Of a DNA stretch of 64,000 nt, positions 21,441 through 36,553 are shown piece by piece. The stretch is taken from positions 50,115,671 through 50,179,670 of the forward strand of contig CM054140.1 of assembly GCA_028751875.1 (NCBI GenBank), read 5' to 3'. Source of the stretch: Rapana venosa (taxonomy: Eukaryota > Mollusca > Gastropoda > Neogastropoda > Muricidae). The position numbers and the translations under genes are program-made. Numbering within the stretch: position 1 is the stretch's first letter; each line of letters begins with the position of its first letter. The notes beneath the pieces were generated by a model, which did no database searches, was not told where the DNA came from, and saw only the letters and a program-made list of their open reading frames with translations.

Positions 21441-24400
21441 AAACTGAAGATTTGAACTTTTAGGCATTGTTCTTTGGTCATATAAAGGTTAAGGTTTTGA
21501 AGACTAACTGTGTTAAACTGTTATCATTGACAAACTACCAAGCATCATTTATGCTCTGACATTGGTTCAGTAGTAACTAATGACTGCTCTTGAAGGCAGA
21601 GATATTACCACAGTTTAATTCATGAATACAGAGAAGATAAATTGCATTTTGAAAACATTGGACTGTTTTGTTGCAAATGTGTGTGTGTGTGTGTGTAGGG
21701 GGGGGGGGGGGGGGGGTGATTATAAAGCAAGTCTTTATTTCATATTGAATTTGGGTAAAGTCATGTAACTCAAAATTTTATAATTTTATTTACATTCCTT
21801 TATGCAGTGGCAATAATTGATAAAAAATGGAAGGTTCTTATGATGTAAGGCAGTAATAAAGTGCTTTGAAGTCCAGAGTAGTATGAGGTCAGCATGTTTT
21901 GTTCAGTCAGATAGCTGAGACCACATGCCCACAGTCTAAATAAGTAGAGGCAACAACATCAGAAAGATCAGCAAAAAAAGTATCTTGTTAATATATACTA
22001 TTGGTCTACCATTGTGCATTTCAAGGCACAGAAATGTTGGATGCTTTGATTTAATGTGATGTCTGTCTCTGCACACAAACCATAATTAACTAATATTAAT
22101 AACTATCTACAGTATTTAGTCTCATTCATCCTTGGTGTCTAACAGCAATAAATACAGATCTGCTGATACTATATCTAATAAATTTATTACTAGTACAGTA
22201 GTAGTAGTATTATATAGACAATAAACAGTAGATGTACAAAATCAGCATTCTTTTAAAGGTCAAGGCCAAACAGTATTCCTGCAAGTCTTAAGAGTGAGTT
22301 CAAGAACAGAGCCATTGAATGTGTCTAGCTGCTGTACTAATTTAATGTGCAGCTCCACCACATAATGAGTCATGTTGCACCAGAGGTCAATTTTTAGTTG
22401 TTAACACTAACAGATTGTTAATCTGCAATAAATAAGCTATTAAATACAGAAAACAGATTGTAAATCAGACATGTCTTTGAAAAGTTATTACAAATTGAAA
22501 TGGTAGACTGCAGAAAGTGGCAAAATAAGAAATTGACAAGTTTTACATTGTATTAGGTGGTCAGAATGAGGGATTGGATGTTTTAAAATGCGTTTTTAGA
22601 GCACATGGAAACAAAATTATGCCTTGACACTTCATTACAAGGTAGAAAAATGGCTTTAGTTTTACAATCAATCAAAATCTCAAAATTGACAACCTGACCC
22701 CAACCTGCCTAAAATGGCTCCTAGCCAAAAAGTGTCAGGTGCTAAGCGACTCTTTTCATGGTGGAGTGTCACAAATCTTTAGTAAAGTATATTATCAGAA
22801 ACTGATTTGTTATTTCTAATAATAATAATAATAATGTATGGAATTTATATAGCGCTGAATCTTGTAAAGCAACAAATCAAAGCGCACTGTTAGTGTTACT
22901 GCTTTGGCTAGTTTTGGTGACTGTCCTGTGATTAGCAAACTTTGGATCAATATATCCATGCCACCTGTAGCAAGTGTGTCTTAGAAGATACTTGACTATG
23001 AATTTTATAACAGTTTTGGATTTGGTCACCAGCAAAGTGATACTGATAGATTTCCTTTGCCAGGATTGACTTCCTTTGCCAGGGTCTTTTCCTGGATATA
23101 TGGGGACGGGATAGCTCAGTGGTCGGAGCACTCGCTTTCCCCCAGCCAAGTTAAGCAGCGTCAAGCGTGGTTACCAGTTGGATGGGTGACCGTTTGCATG
23201 CCCTGGTTTCAGTACAGTTCACCCAGCTGTAAATGGGTACCTGCCCTCTTTAGGGTCAGGGAAGGTAAGGCAGCGAGGGAGAGGAGATGGGCGCCGCCCT
23301 CAATATGCTGGCCCTAGAGAAGTGAGGTCTCTGACGCCTCGCTCCCCTACAACCTTATAGGTTATGGGACTCCTTTACCTTTACCTTTTTACTTTTCCTG
23401 GATATACATACTGTCATATAATGAATCTTTTCATGATTGAGGAATGTTAGCGTACCTGAAACATGAGGCTTTTAACATTGTCAGTATGTCTTGGTCCTAA
23501 TGTCATGACTTCTCTTCCTAGTGTCTCAGGTTCTTTGACCTTAAAACTAAACGTAACCGCACAACTCCTGCCTGTGAACACGGCAGACATAAATTCTAAA
23601 TCAGTTCATGAGTATGACCTAGATGTCAGTCTCTGTGTGTGTGTGTGTGTGCGTGTGTGTACATTTCAATTTGTTAGAATATTGTTAATCATTGTTGGTT
23701 GCATGTGTAGGAGCGGATTAAATGCAAGCGCTCTGATTTGTAATTGCAAGATAGAGCACTATATAAATTCTATTTATTATTATTATTATTATGAGTTATA
23801 TTATGATAAGCAAGGAAGAAGGAGAGATCTGCTCTATTGCCAGTATTGGTGTAGAATTCAGAAGATCCTATCCAAGAAGCTGATCATCAAATTTGTAGGT
23901 CATGAAATAGGATTATTCAGCTTGCATCAAATGATCAGTCATGATAAATTAGATAATTAATGCATGCTTACTGCTAAACAAGCAGCAGCTTTTTTTTTCT
24001 TAATTAATATTATTTTGTGGTTTTTTGTATCGTCTGCATTTTGATTACTTCAGTCATTACAATCAATGTAAAATATATATATTAGCTTATCACTTATGAT
24101 AAGGGCTCAGAGACAACCCCCCCTTCCCCCCCTAAAAAAACAAACAAACAAAAATCCCCCGCAATAATAAATAAATAAATAAATAACATGAGATAATTAT
24201 AAAATTAGATAAAACCTAAAACAGTAACTGTTTTTTTCGTTTTTTCACCTCAAGAAATTTCTAAGTATAGCTTGTTGTAATTAATAAAGATAAATGACTA
24301 ATGCTACCATTGGAACAATAAAACAACAAGAAGAAATTGGTTTAGTTGCGCGCGCATGTGTGGGTGTGTGTGTGTTTGCTCCACAGTAACACTAACAGAA

Positions 24401-24952
24401 TTTATTATGATTGTTCTTTTCATGAGGAGATGGACCTCTGCTGCATGATTTGATTTGAGTGCTTGTGAGTCTTCAAAAACAAGTTAAGTTGCTTTTGGGT
24501 TTTTTGAAACTGTCGTATTTGTTTACAGGTCTCAAAGAACACATTTTCGTCTGTAGACAGAGCGGACAAGTTTTATAAGGATGCTGACGATGCAGTGAAG
24601 GACATAAAAGATGGTTCAAAACTCCTTGTTGGAGGTAGGCAGTTTACTATCAATAGTACTTATAATTATAAATAATTTTATACTTTTAACCAAAACATTG
24701 TTCAGTCTATACTGAACTTAAGTACTCGCATATTTCATGCACACACATACACACATGCACACACACGCACGCACGCATGAGTCACAGTCACACACACACA
24801 TGCACACACAGTCATGCATGCAATGCACACACATGCACATGTGCACACACTCACTCCCTCTCTCTGCCTCTCCTTCCTCTCTGTCTCTCTTTCTCTGATT
24901 CTCTCCGTCTCTGTGTCCTTTCTGTGATTCTGTGTGTGTGTGTGTCTCTCTG

Positions 24953-25017
<65 letters not shown>

Positions 25018-28000
25018 CTCTCCCTCTCTGTCTTTCTGTGTTTCTGTGTGTGTGTGTCTCTCTGAGTCTCTCTCTCTGTTTCTCTCTCTCTCTCCCCCTC
25101 TCCCTCTCTCTCCCCCTCTCCCTCCCTCTCTCCACACTCAAACAAAATCTCATTGACTATATCAGCGTGTAACAATCAATGCTCTGCACTCTGGAGAAGA
25201 ACGTGTATAATTTTACAACCATAACCACATGCTGTGTATGTTGGAAACAGGGTTTGGCCTGTGTGGGATCCCAGAAAACCTGATAGCAGCTCTGCTGAAG
25301 ACCAAAGTGAAGGACCTGGTGGTTGTCAGCAACAATGCAGGTGTGGATAACTTTGGGCTGGGTTTGTTGCTTCAGCAGAAACAGGTGGGTCATTGCACTT
25401 TGATTTAACTTGTTAGCCTTCCTTCATCTGTTTTCTGTGTGTCGCTCTGGTTTGCAGTTAGGCTATGCTGCATAGCTGTGTATGTTTTTACACAAACACA
25501 CATGCATGCACGCGCACGCACACACGCACACACTAGCGTGCACACACACACAGACACACACACTTACACACACCTGCACACACACACAAAAACACACACA
25601 CTTGCGCACGCACACACACACACCCCTCTCTCTCTCTCTCTCTCCCTCTCTCTCTCTCACTCTTTGTTTTATGTTAGTTATAGCATTGAAAAGAGGCAAA
25701 ATTAATGTCTCTGAAATGTTCTACAGGCAGCTTCTAAGAGTCAAGTGGACAGACAGAAGAACAAAGCATTCGTGATGAACACTCAGTCATTGCAAAGAAA
25801 AATGTTATCTGTACATGCTGTAAAATGAAAATGTTTTTTATTGTATAACCAGTGTCATCATGCAAACATTACAGTATGTATGCACACAGGACAGGGTCTG
25901 TGCACATGATAGAAACTCAACTGGTAAGTAAAGATGACGGATAGGGTTAAACAGATCTTTTTGATTTAAATCAAAGAAAGACTTGAATAACATAAGATAG
26001 AACAGATGTATGTTTCTCAAAGTGAAGACAAAAGGATCATTCGGGCTGCAGTATGTTTTGATTTGAAGCATTGAAATTATATGTATGTAGGTATAATTAA
26101 TTCAAAGAACAAAAGCTGAATTTGTTTACTTGGATTTTTTTCTTTATTGTTTTGTTTTTTGCTTGCAAACATGATTATTAATGGGAAATGAATACATAAC
26201 ACATATTTCAGGTTGCTCATTTTTCTTACTTTCATTTTTTTTTTTAAATTGTTCTTTTTACTTTTAAAAAATTCTTTTTACAGAAGGTAGCGATTTGTAT
26301 ACCTTTTTACGAAGTCATAAAAAAAGGCAGTACATACTAAGACTTCCTTCTTGTTGGTGGGTTTCAGGTGAAGCGCATGATCTCCTCCTATGTAGGAGAA
26401 AATGCCGAGTTTGAACGCCAGTACTTGTCAGGAGAACTGGAGGTGGAACTGACGCCACAGGTTTGTCCCTCCTTCCTAACTCAGGGTCTGAGTCTCGTGG
26501 TACATGCAGCATGATATCATTGTGCATCTTAAGAGTATTAGACAGAAAAGAAGAATAGATATTGGGTCTTTAGTTTGAGAGTAAATGTATTATGTTTAAG
26601 TGAATGTGTTATGATGTGTGGCCTGTAAACGCTTTTTACAAGTTTTGAAGTACATCTGAAGAGAACAATCAAAAATACAAAATGATCTTAGACAAAGGAA
26701 TGCATTTATCCATTTTATTTGTGAAGCACCCTATGACAGCTTTTGGTGTCTTTTTCTGAGTTGCTTAAAGTGCCCTTTGGAAAAAAACATTGCAATTCAG
26801 AGTAATTTTCCTTGCTTTATCTTCAGGTCAGCATTTTCCAGTTCACCCAGTGAAATGGATGCATGATGTGCTCATCAGCAGTAGGTTTAAATCTCAATTC
26901 AGCTGTCAGTGTTTTGTTGCTCATTATTGCCCTGATGAAGGTGAAGATTACTGTACTTCTTGCCATAAAACCAGATTCACTGGCAAGTAGCAGTTAGCGT
27001 GCAGGAAATGGGCTTGGCAGCAAAAAGGATGATCATGGCTGTCAGTTGAAACACAGGATGGACTGAGGAGAAAATGTGTGTTTGCAGGGCACTCTGGCTG
27101 AGCGCATTCGGGCTGGAGGGGCAGGGATCCCAGCTTTCTTCACGCCAACTGGGTTTGGCACACTGATTCATGAAGGGGGAGTTCCTATCAAGTACAACGA
27201 CAAGGGTGGGATTGAACAGAGCAGTAAAGCAAGAGAGGTGAGGCACCTTGAAAAAAAGGCGTAAGAGTATGGCATTGTGTGTGTATGCATATATGTGTGC
27301 GTGTCTTTGTATATAATTATATATACGAGTGTGGATGGGTGTGCCATTCACAAATGCTACTTCCGTCTTTCACCATCCATACCAAAATTATGTGTGCCTA
27401 AAGTTGTTTTTATCTTTCACAAATTTTCAGGACATTGTTTGGTTAAAGTGGCCTTTTTCTTGGCCGTTGTCTTCACCACCTTGTCTAACTTTTTTTTTTT
27501 CTGCCTCATCTTCTGTGACGTCCCCCGTCCTGTTGTTCCCACGCCGCTCATTCCAATCTCCCTGCCACAACCATACCCAGATTTATTATGTCTCATCCTC
27601 AGAGACGGAGGTCCACAGGGAGCCAATCACTATCAGGCCACCATGGGGCCACCAGCCAGAGGGGCCCTGCATTGCTGCTGGGTCACTTTGGCGGTGTTCA
27701 GTGGTGCCCGTTCTGAGCTAACATACGCAGGACACCACTTACTAAGCCCCCTACTAACGACAGTATTAGCTCAGTCACGGAGCCAGACTGAGTGAGTTGC
27801 CCACTCGAGGTGGCAACCACCACAACGTCCCTCCAACGACCGTCCCCCGTGAACCTCCAACCCCTAAGGCTTTGACACAAACTCACCACAGGCACAGAAG
27901 TGTATGGGCAAACCGAATCTGAGGTCACCATGAGACCAGAGCAACTGGGACCACCGAATCAGAGGCAATTTTTTAATTGCATGATGATCAATGATGAGGA

Positions 28001-31000
28001 TGACGTAATTATGCTGCTGTGGAAGTGCATATGTTTTGAGACTACTTGACAGGGTTGTACTCTACCCTTACTATCATAATATATCCCGGCGTCAACTGGG
28101 CCCGAGAGATACAAACACCTGCAGTGTTGGTCAGGTAATTTGAGCAACACTCTCAAACTCACATCCGTTAAGTGGATGAAGCTCGACTGTATGGTCCCAG
28201 TCTTCCCACTGAGCCCACAGGACACTCTGGGTAGGAGCCGGCCAGAGTCCGAAAAATCCCTATGACTCTTACGGGAATCGAACCTGCGACCTTCCAGTCC
28301 ATAACCCAAGGTGCTAACCACTGCACCTTGGCGACTGGTTTGCCTAACTAACTTCTTATGTGCCTCATGATTGCCATCCATGTTCTGTGTGTTAAAATGC
28401 CTCATAATGAGAAAAGTCGCCATCTCATTTCAGAAATTTTCTTTTCTCTGTCTTTCCCAATACTCCCAGTGACATGATCCCGTAGAGTTCTGAGAGGTGC
28501 AAAACTTGGTCACAGTCCAAATGCCAGTGTCTCCTTGTTGTTAAATATCACTCCACTTCCCACCCTTTGACTAAGCTTCCCATGATCAAATAGATGCCTG
28601 TGGGCATAAAATGGCAGTGATCGGGTTAGTTATTTGTCAGAGTTGTGGTTTGCACATCAAATTTTATCTGCTCATAAAGAAACCAAACGGTGAGGAATTG
28701 CAAAATGAATAGAGCATACTGTATCCGACAGTCCAAATTTGGTGGTGCTATGCTGCAGACATTCAGGCCAATTGGTTTTGTGTGTTGCATGGATGAATCC
28801 TTCCATTCCTTTTCATTCCCATCCAGTTTGGCCCCTGCATTTGTTCTGGACTTGTCACATCCCCTGTGGTGGCTGTGAGAAGTGACACAGACACAGACAG
28901 CGCTGACAGCAGTGAGGGATGACAAAATCTACATGTTGTAAAGAGAACAGCAGAGTGTCCTGGTGAGACCTTTCTGGTCACAAGAGACTGAACTACAGCG
29001 TGCTTCAGAAAATAAACCTGGGGCCATCTCCCATCTGTCCTTGTGGACAGACAGAAAGTCCAGACAGTAGAGCACACTCTCCATTCCTGCCCACACAACA
29101 TGTGACTGTGACGTGCTGACACTCCATGCCTGACCACACTCCATCCACGGTGGTGGAGAAGATGACTGTTTATCTCTAGAAGCAAACCAGTGACAGTACT
29201 GCGAATGAGAAGTGTGTTACATGATTTTTTTGGTTTGATTCCCTAACCAGTCAAATTATATATATTCTCATTTCTCTTATATGTCATTTTCATACTCTAA
29301 TGCCAGAACTTTTATTGTCCATTACTTTTGTGTCTGCATGATTTGTTTTTGATTTTTGTCAGAGCCGGCAGTTTGAAGGTCAAGATTATATCATGGAGGA
29401 ATCTATCAAAGGAGACTTTGCCCTGATCAAGGCCTGGAAGGCTGACAAAGCTGGCAACCTGACTTTCAGGTCAGTATATTTTTTGCCCATCAGCCCTGAA
29501 AACGGCATGTATTTTTGTTCATGCAGTGTCTGGAAAGTAAAAAACTTATCTGGACTGACAAAAAATGAGTATTCATGAATGACTTTACTGTTTCATTCAG
29601 CACAGTTGTGTGTCCAGTCTTTAGGAATGATAGCACTATGAGTTCTGCCTGTTTGCTTGATACTAGTTGTAGGTGCACTTAACCAGTGCTTTAAGACAGT
29701 ATGAAGAGTTAGTTCAATAGAGGCTGAAACTCATGCAAAGAAAAAACGACCCTTTTGAATGTTACAAGCCAGTACTTAGCTTATTTCTGTGATGAAGAAT
29801 CATATTTCATTTAGTGTGCAATTAACAAGTCCAACAAGATCCACCTGGAGGTTGAAGTTTGAATGTGATGGTTGTGAGCAAGTCATGGATGTGGTGTCAC
29901 CAGACCACCAGTTTTTAGCTGTGAGAGTTCCTCTGACACTAATGAGGCCTAACACTAACTAATAGGGAAGAAAAGGGATTGCCACCAGCAAGCCAAGGGA
30001 AGACACCCAAGTCCGCTCAGCCATGACTTGCTCACAGCAGTCACAATCAGACTTCAACCTTGAGGTAGGTATCATTTAATTTGTTAATTGTTGCTCGCAA
30101 GCCTTTGGCTGAGCCATCTCAAGTGAAATTTTAGTGACGAGAAACATGAACAAGTACATAAGTAGAGATGGTGGCAGCCCGAATTTCACGCAGAGAAATC
30201 TGCCATGACTTAAAGTTGTATAAATGAAATGTAGATCAAATAAATGAAATCATTTTCTATAGGGTTCTAACATAATTTCATATGTTGTACAAATACAATA
30301 GAAAAGTTGTGCCAAGAATTCCAAGCATCACTTCAGTTGCCCAATGTGAATGTTTCAGAAAAACAGCCAGGAATTTCAACCCACCCATGTGTAAAGCAAG
30401 CAAAATCACCATCGCTGAGGTGGAGGAGATTGTAGAGGTTGGACAGATCCCTGCCGAGGATGTCCATGTCCCACACATCTATGTCCACCGAGTCATCAAA
30501 GGGCCCAAATATGAAAAGAGGATAGAGGTAATGGGCACAGTTCTGTGGGCTTTTTAATCAATGTATCCAGCATTGTTTCTAGGCTGTAGGAATAAGGGAA
30601 TCCTGCATATTTTATCATCTTGTTGCAAAACTTCCAAGTAATGTGAAAGAAAAAAATGCCACAATGCTGAGCAGTGAATGCACCATTGCAGCTGTCATGT
30701 GATTAGACCAGGCATTATATCTGTTGGTATATATCTGATTGGCCAAAGGCTTTATCTCTGACCAAACGCTGTTTTTGTATTATTAAGCAGCTATTTGTAG
30801 GTTAATCACAGCTGAACTGACACTAGCATGTGACTTTATAAAGTGTGTGAGTAAGTCATGAAGCAGTTATTTTTAGGTTAGCCATGACAGAATTTTTTTT
30901 TAAACAAAGGCACTGTGGTGTCTGCAGAGAAGTGAAAAAACCTGTTGTTTTTTGTATTGGTTTCTCTGTATGCAGCTGCTTTTTTGCTGCATTCTAGTTT

Positions 31001-33991
31001 ACATGTGGGCAGAAAGTATTTAAACAATGTTCAAAATCAATTTTAGCCAGGGGCTGTCCTACTAGACACCCCCCTCACCCCCAACCAAGGTGTTTGTTGT
31101 CTCTGGATCCCATCAGGGCCCAGGCTGTCCCTGGAGCCCAGCCCTTTTTCAGCCTCTGTACTCCCCAAGTATGGGACGGGACAGGATAGCTCAGTGGTCG
31201 GAGCACTTGCTTTACCCCAGCCAGTGTTAAGCAGCATCAAACATGGTTACCAGTTGGATGGGTGACCATTTGCGTTCCTTGGCTTCAGTACAGTCCCCCA
31301 GTTCACCCAGCTGTAAATGGGTACCTGCCTTTTTAGGTCAGGGAAGGTAAAGCGGCAAGGGAGAGGAGATGGGTGCTGCTCTCATTATGCTGGCCCCTAA
31401 AAATGTTAGGTCTCTGATGCCTTGCTCCCCCACGACCTTATAGGTTATGGGACACCTTTACCTTTGCTCCCCAGGCACCTCTGGCAATTTCTATTCCTCA
31501 CACACATACACACACAACTTACACATGCACACTCACACTCGTCCAAACACGTGCACACACACACGCACACACAGACACACACACACACACATACAAACAC
31601 ATACACACTCTCTCTCTCACACACACACATCTACAGTGTTGATTCTAGAGTGCGCCCTTGTGGGATTCCCGCATTTTTGTCAAAATTGCCACAAAACGAT
31701 GTGGGCCATGCGCCCTAACGGACGCCAAAAAAATCCCTGACAGCATGTTTTTTAACAAACAGTGTGCCATCGCAACTGCTGTTTGTATAATCTCTAAAAC
31801 TAAGCGCTATTTCCGCCGAAGTTCTCCATTGATGGTTCTGATTGGCTAAGCGCCTCACTTTTGACCAATCACAGAAATGGTAGCCTAGTTCATCCTTGTC
31901 AGTTCCTACAGTGATCATACTTTGGTAGGCTACCCTAGGGGGGCAAGATTTTCAGATTCGCGTCTACAAGCCATCTTCATAATAAGGCAGACTCGCTCTG
32001 CTCTGTTGTCAGCTTCGTTTACATCATCATCCAAGAGGCCGTGTCCTCCAGAAATGACGTGATTGGGACAGAGATGGTTAAGGAGATAGCAGATGCCGTG
32101 GCCCAGCAGGTTTGGAGCTGGGAGGTCTGACGAGACAAGTAGCCCTGGCTTGAGAACAGTGGTCATGGCATACAGTAGGCTGTGTATCAAACATGGAAAG
32201 AACTATGCCTTCACTGAAGGAGATTGCGCTAATTACTGAACATCTCTTAACCCTTTGCTGGGCATAGCGTCCCAAAATGTCCGAACCTATCCTTGGGCAC
32301 AACGGCCAGAAACGGCCGGCGTCGTGACCGTCACTTCAGTGCGTTCATACATTCGAAATTCCCGCCAATCTCGCTTCAAATATCGTGAAAATAGAAGCAA
32401 CGAGACTGCCCACGTGACTTCCGCATGTACATTGCAAATGGCGGCGGTTGGAATGTGTTTGTGGCAAGTTTTGGAGGAAAAAAATTGCAATTTTTCCCAA
32501 GATGGACGCTATCTTCGAATCTGACATGTACGATCGTTTTTATGGCTTTCATGCCGAAAATATGACGCTGTGAGATGTGTATCCAGGCTCAAATATCGAT
32601 GTAAGCGATCTGAGTAGTGTGTGCGCTTCTGACTTTGTTGATTGAAGCGAGAAAGATGGCTTTGACAACAACGAAGTTCGAGACGTAAATCGATCGTCAA
32701 ATCTAACTCGGCCGATGCGCGTTTTGAATTCTGCTCATAGAATTGGGGAAATTATCGCGGATTTCGAGTTTGGCAATGGTTCATAACTTGATATATTTTG
32801 TGAATTGATTGCTATTTGGGACTTTTGTTATGGTAGCGGCTCGAACTGTAAAGTTAACATGCATCGCGATCGTCGGCGATCGTTGGCAAACAAAATGGCG
32901 ACCGTTGGAATGTTTCATGTTTTCGTGCATCATTCATAAAAAAAACTAAAAACACAACAGTAGGTTGAAAACTTTTCTTCTGTAATTGTTTCTGAATGTT
33001 TTACTTTTTATTTTATCAAAATCCATGCATGCATTCCAAAGCTATTGCAACACTAACTGAGACACATACAAACCGATCAATGACCTTGTGTGTTTATGCA
33101 TTATAATTCTTTTTAAAAAAAATAACAACAACACACAATAGCAAATAGCAGTTTCTTTATTCTTTTCTGCATTTTGCTGTTTTTATTTCATTACAATCCA
33201 TTAAGCCATTGTGGAGTTATTGCATGTTAAATACACACACACACTCAGAGGCCATCCACCTCCATTTTGCTTGCCCAGCAGGAAGTGAACAAATGATTTT
33301 GCTGTGCCCAGCAAAGGGTTAACCCTATACGACCGCAGCCGACAGTTGGTGTTGCCCACGTGGGCAGTACTTTTCCATCACACACAGATCTCGTGGTTTT
33401 TACACTATGCGTCTGAAAATTGGTGGGGCGATGCAGGGAGGGTGTCAGAGGCTGCTAGTGATAAATTTAGACCACTAACATGCGTGTAGTGGGGAGGGAA
33501 GGAAGAAATAACAGCCAGCGACCGGAACGCTTTTCAATGGTTCAGTGTGGCAGAAAAAAATGGCGTTTTCTTTAGTAGCAGACAATTCATCTGATTAGCG
33601 AGATGATAAATTGAATGTTATTGCCTTGGAAGTAGAAACAGTTGAACAAGAATTGTTAAGTGAGTCTGATATTAATCGCTTACGAGGAAGAGGAGGAAGG
33701 AAATGCTGCAGTTAGGGAGAAGAGTGAGCCAGAAACTAACGTGCTACAGGGCACATTCCTGACCTGTGCTACACACAGGACTGTGGAGAAATTTGACCTC
33801 CCGGCCGGTCCGCGGCATAGACGCCTGAAAGCGTGATGCCTTTTGACTGTTTTCTCATTATTACCACACTTTTGCTTTGAAACTGCAATGGCAGAAACAA
33901 ACAGATATGCCGATAATGAAAATAGCAAGAAGGAAAATAAAATAGGTCTCCGGTCTGCCAAGGTTCGACAGGTGAGAGCATTGGGTACACC

Positions 33992-34022
<31 letters not shown>

Positions 34023-36261
34023 ACACACACACATCCATAATTTGTGCTTTTTGTGATGTGATGTGACCTTGTGCCACCACTACGACTACTTTAGAGACTA
34101 GCAACATTAAAATTTTGTAGGGTTACAGAAGTTCTGTGTTGTTTGAATTTGTCACACCTGTGCTGTGACACTGGTGACAGTGTGACAGTCATGTACAATA
34201 ATACACTTCTGTACACTTAACAAACATGTGGTAGCACATGCAGATATGAACTGCAGTATAAAGGTCACATGTTGATTGAATATGTCTTGTTTTCAAAAGA
34301 AACAATAGTTAAACAAAACTTCTGTCTCCTCGAGACATACCATAAAACAACAGGTGCTATGGGGACATTGTGTGACACATCCTTGAAGTACTATTGCACA
34401 TAACTATTGGTAAACACATCAGCTGGGTATCACTTCCTTATTCGACACTAACATGCTTGAACTATTGTCAAATCCATGCAGGATTTGCTGTTTTATCATA
34501 TATACCATATTTTTACCTGTGATTGGTGACAAATAAGGTGACAATGACAAGACATCTGGTGACCAGACATATAAACTTGCGCTTAAATGCCAGTACAAAG
34601 ACATACCTATCTTGTGACAAAATTTCAGCTTGATAGCTTGTCATGCACACACACAATTGTCTTAGGAGTAAAGTAAGTCAGATGGAGGTAGAAAACCTTC
34701 AAAGAATTCAAAATCTACAGGCAGTTTAGCTCTGTAGAATCCAACAACAAGAGGGTTAAAGCATCATGCAAAAACACTGCCGATCACCAGGAGGCTGTAC
34801 AAGATGAAACCCTTCGGAAAGACTTCCATCAGTTAGGCAGAGTGATTAGAAGTGATTGTGTGCATTATGACAGAAATTGGAAGTAACAATCTGATTGTGT
34901 GCATTATGACAGAAATTGGAAGTAACAAACTGACTGTGTGCATTATGACAGAAATTGGAAGTAACAATCTGACTGTGTGCATTATGACAGAAATTGGAAG
35001 TAACAATCTGACTGTGTGCATTATGACAGAAATTGGAAGTAACAATTTGACTGTGTGCATTATGACAGAAATTGGAAGTAACAATCTGACTGTGTGCATT
35101 ATGACAGAAATTGGAAGTAACAAACTGACTGTGTGCATTATGACAGAAATTGAAAGTAACCAACTGATTGTGTGCATTATGACAGAAATTGGAAGTAACA
35201 ATCTGACTGTGTGCATTATGACAGAAATTGAAAGTAACAAACTGACTGTGTGCATTATGACAGAAATTGAAAGTAACCAACTGATTGTGTGCAGTATGAC
35301 AGAAATTGAAAGTAACCAACTGATTGTGTGCAGTATGACAGAAATTGGAAGTAACAAACTGACTGTGTGCATTATGACAGAAATTGGAAGTAACAATCTG
35401 ACTGTGTGCATTATGACAGAAATTGGAAGTAACAATCTGACTGTGTGCATTATGACAGAAATTGGAAGTAACAATCTGACTGTGTGCATTATGACAGAAA
35501 TTGGAAGTAACAAACTGACTGTGTGCATTATGACAGAAATTGGAAGTAACAATCTGACTGTGTGCATTATGACAGAAATTGGAAGTAACAATCTGACTGT
35601 GTGCATTATGACAGAAATTGGAAGTAACAAACTGACTGTGTGCATTATGACAGAAATTGGAAGTAACAAACTGATTGTGTGCATTATGACAGAAATTGGA
35701 AGTAACAATCTGACTGTGTGCATTATGACAGAAATTGGAAGTAACAATCTGACTGTGTGCATTATGACAGAAATTGGAAGTAACAAACTGACTGTGTGCA
35801 TTATGACAGAAATTGGAAGTAACAAACTGATTGTGTGCATTATGACAGAAATTGGAAGTAACAATCTGACTGTGTGCATTATGACAGAAATTGGAAGTAA
35901 CAATCTGACTGTGTGCATTATGACAGAAATTGAAAGTGACCATGGAGAAAGATGACAGTAAACCCCCCACAGTGAGAAAACAACACTTTGATATTGGCTT
36001 TTACCTCTAGTCTCATTTAGATCTATCTCCCCAACTCTGTGGAAATACAAATTTGACTTTGACCCCCCCCCCCCTCTCTCCCTCTCTCTCTCTCTCTCCT
36101 GTGTGACAAGTGCTTACTACAGATTAAGTGCAACATTTAAGGTGACTATTTAATCCTTTCTGCCGACGTATCTGCTTGTGTGCTTTGTTTCTCTTCATTG
36201 AAAAAATAGCAGAAACTAAGAGTACTGAGGGTACTGTAAGCAAATACTACTTGTCTCCTTT

Positions 36262-36292
<31 letters not shown>

Positions 36293-36522
36293 TACCACTT
36301 TAAGTCACGAGATTTCTCTGCGTGAAATTCGGGCTGCTCTCCCCGGGGAGAGCACGTCGCCACAAGAGCAGCGCCACCCCTTTTTTTTTTTTTTTTTTTT
36401 TTTGTCTGCAACTGTATTTCTTTCCCTATCAGAGTGGCTTTTTTCTAAGAATTTTGCCAGGGACAACTCTCTTGTTGCCGTGGGTTCTTTTTCGTGCGCT
36501 GCATAATTTTCTGTAACACACG

Positions 36523-36553
<31 letters not shown>

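Noticed and set aside
23102..23200. 5S rRNA gene
   Set aside because: Only the internal part resembles 5S and it is fused to a tRNA-like start and a SINE body.
34846..35969. CRISPR-like regular array
   Set aside because: Units are directly adjacent with no unique spacers, and the DNA is eukaryotic.
34833..36050. Long open frames on both strands (360-405 codons) over the 39-bp array
   Set aside because: The unit length is divisible by 3, so any stop-free phase stays open. The frames are pure repeats of 13 residues with no domain.
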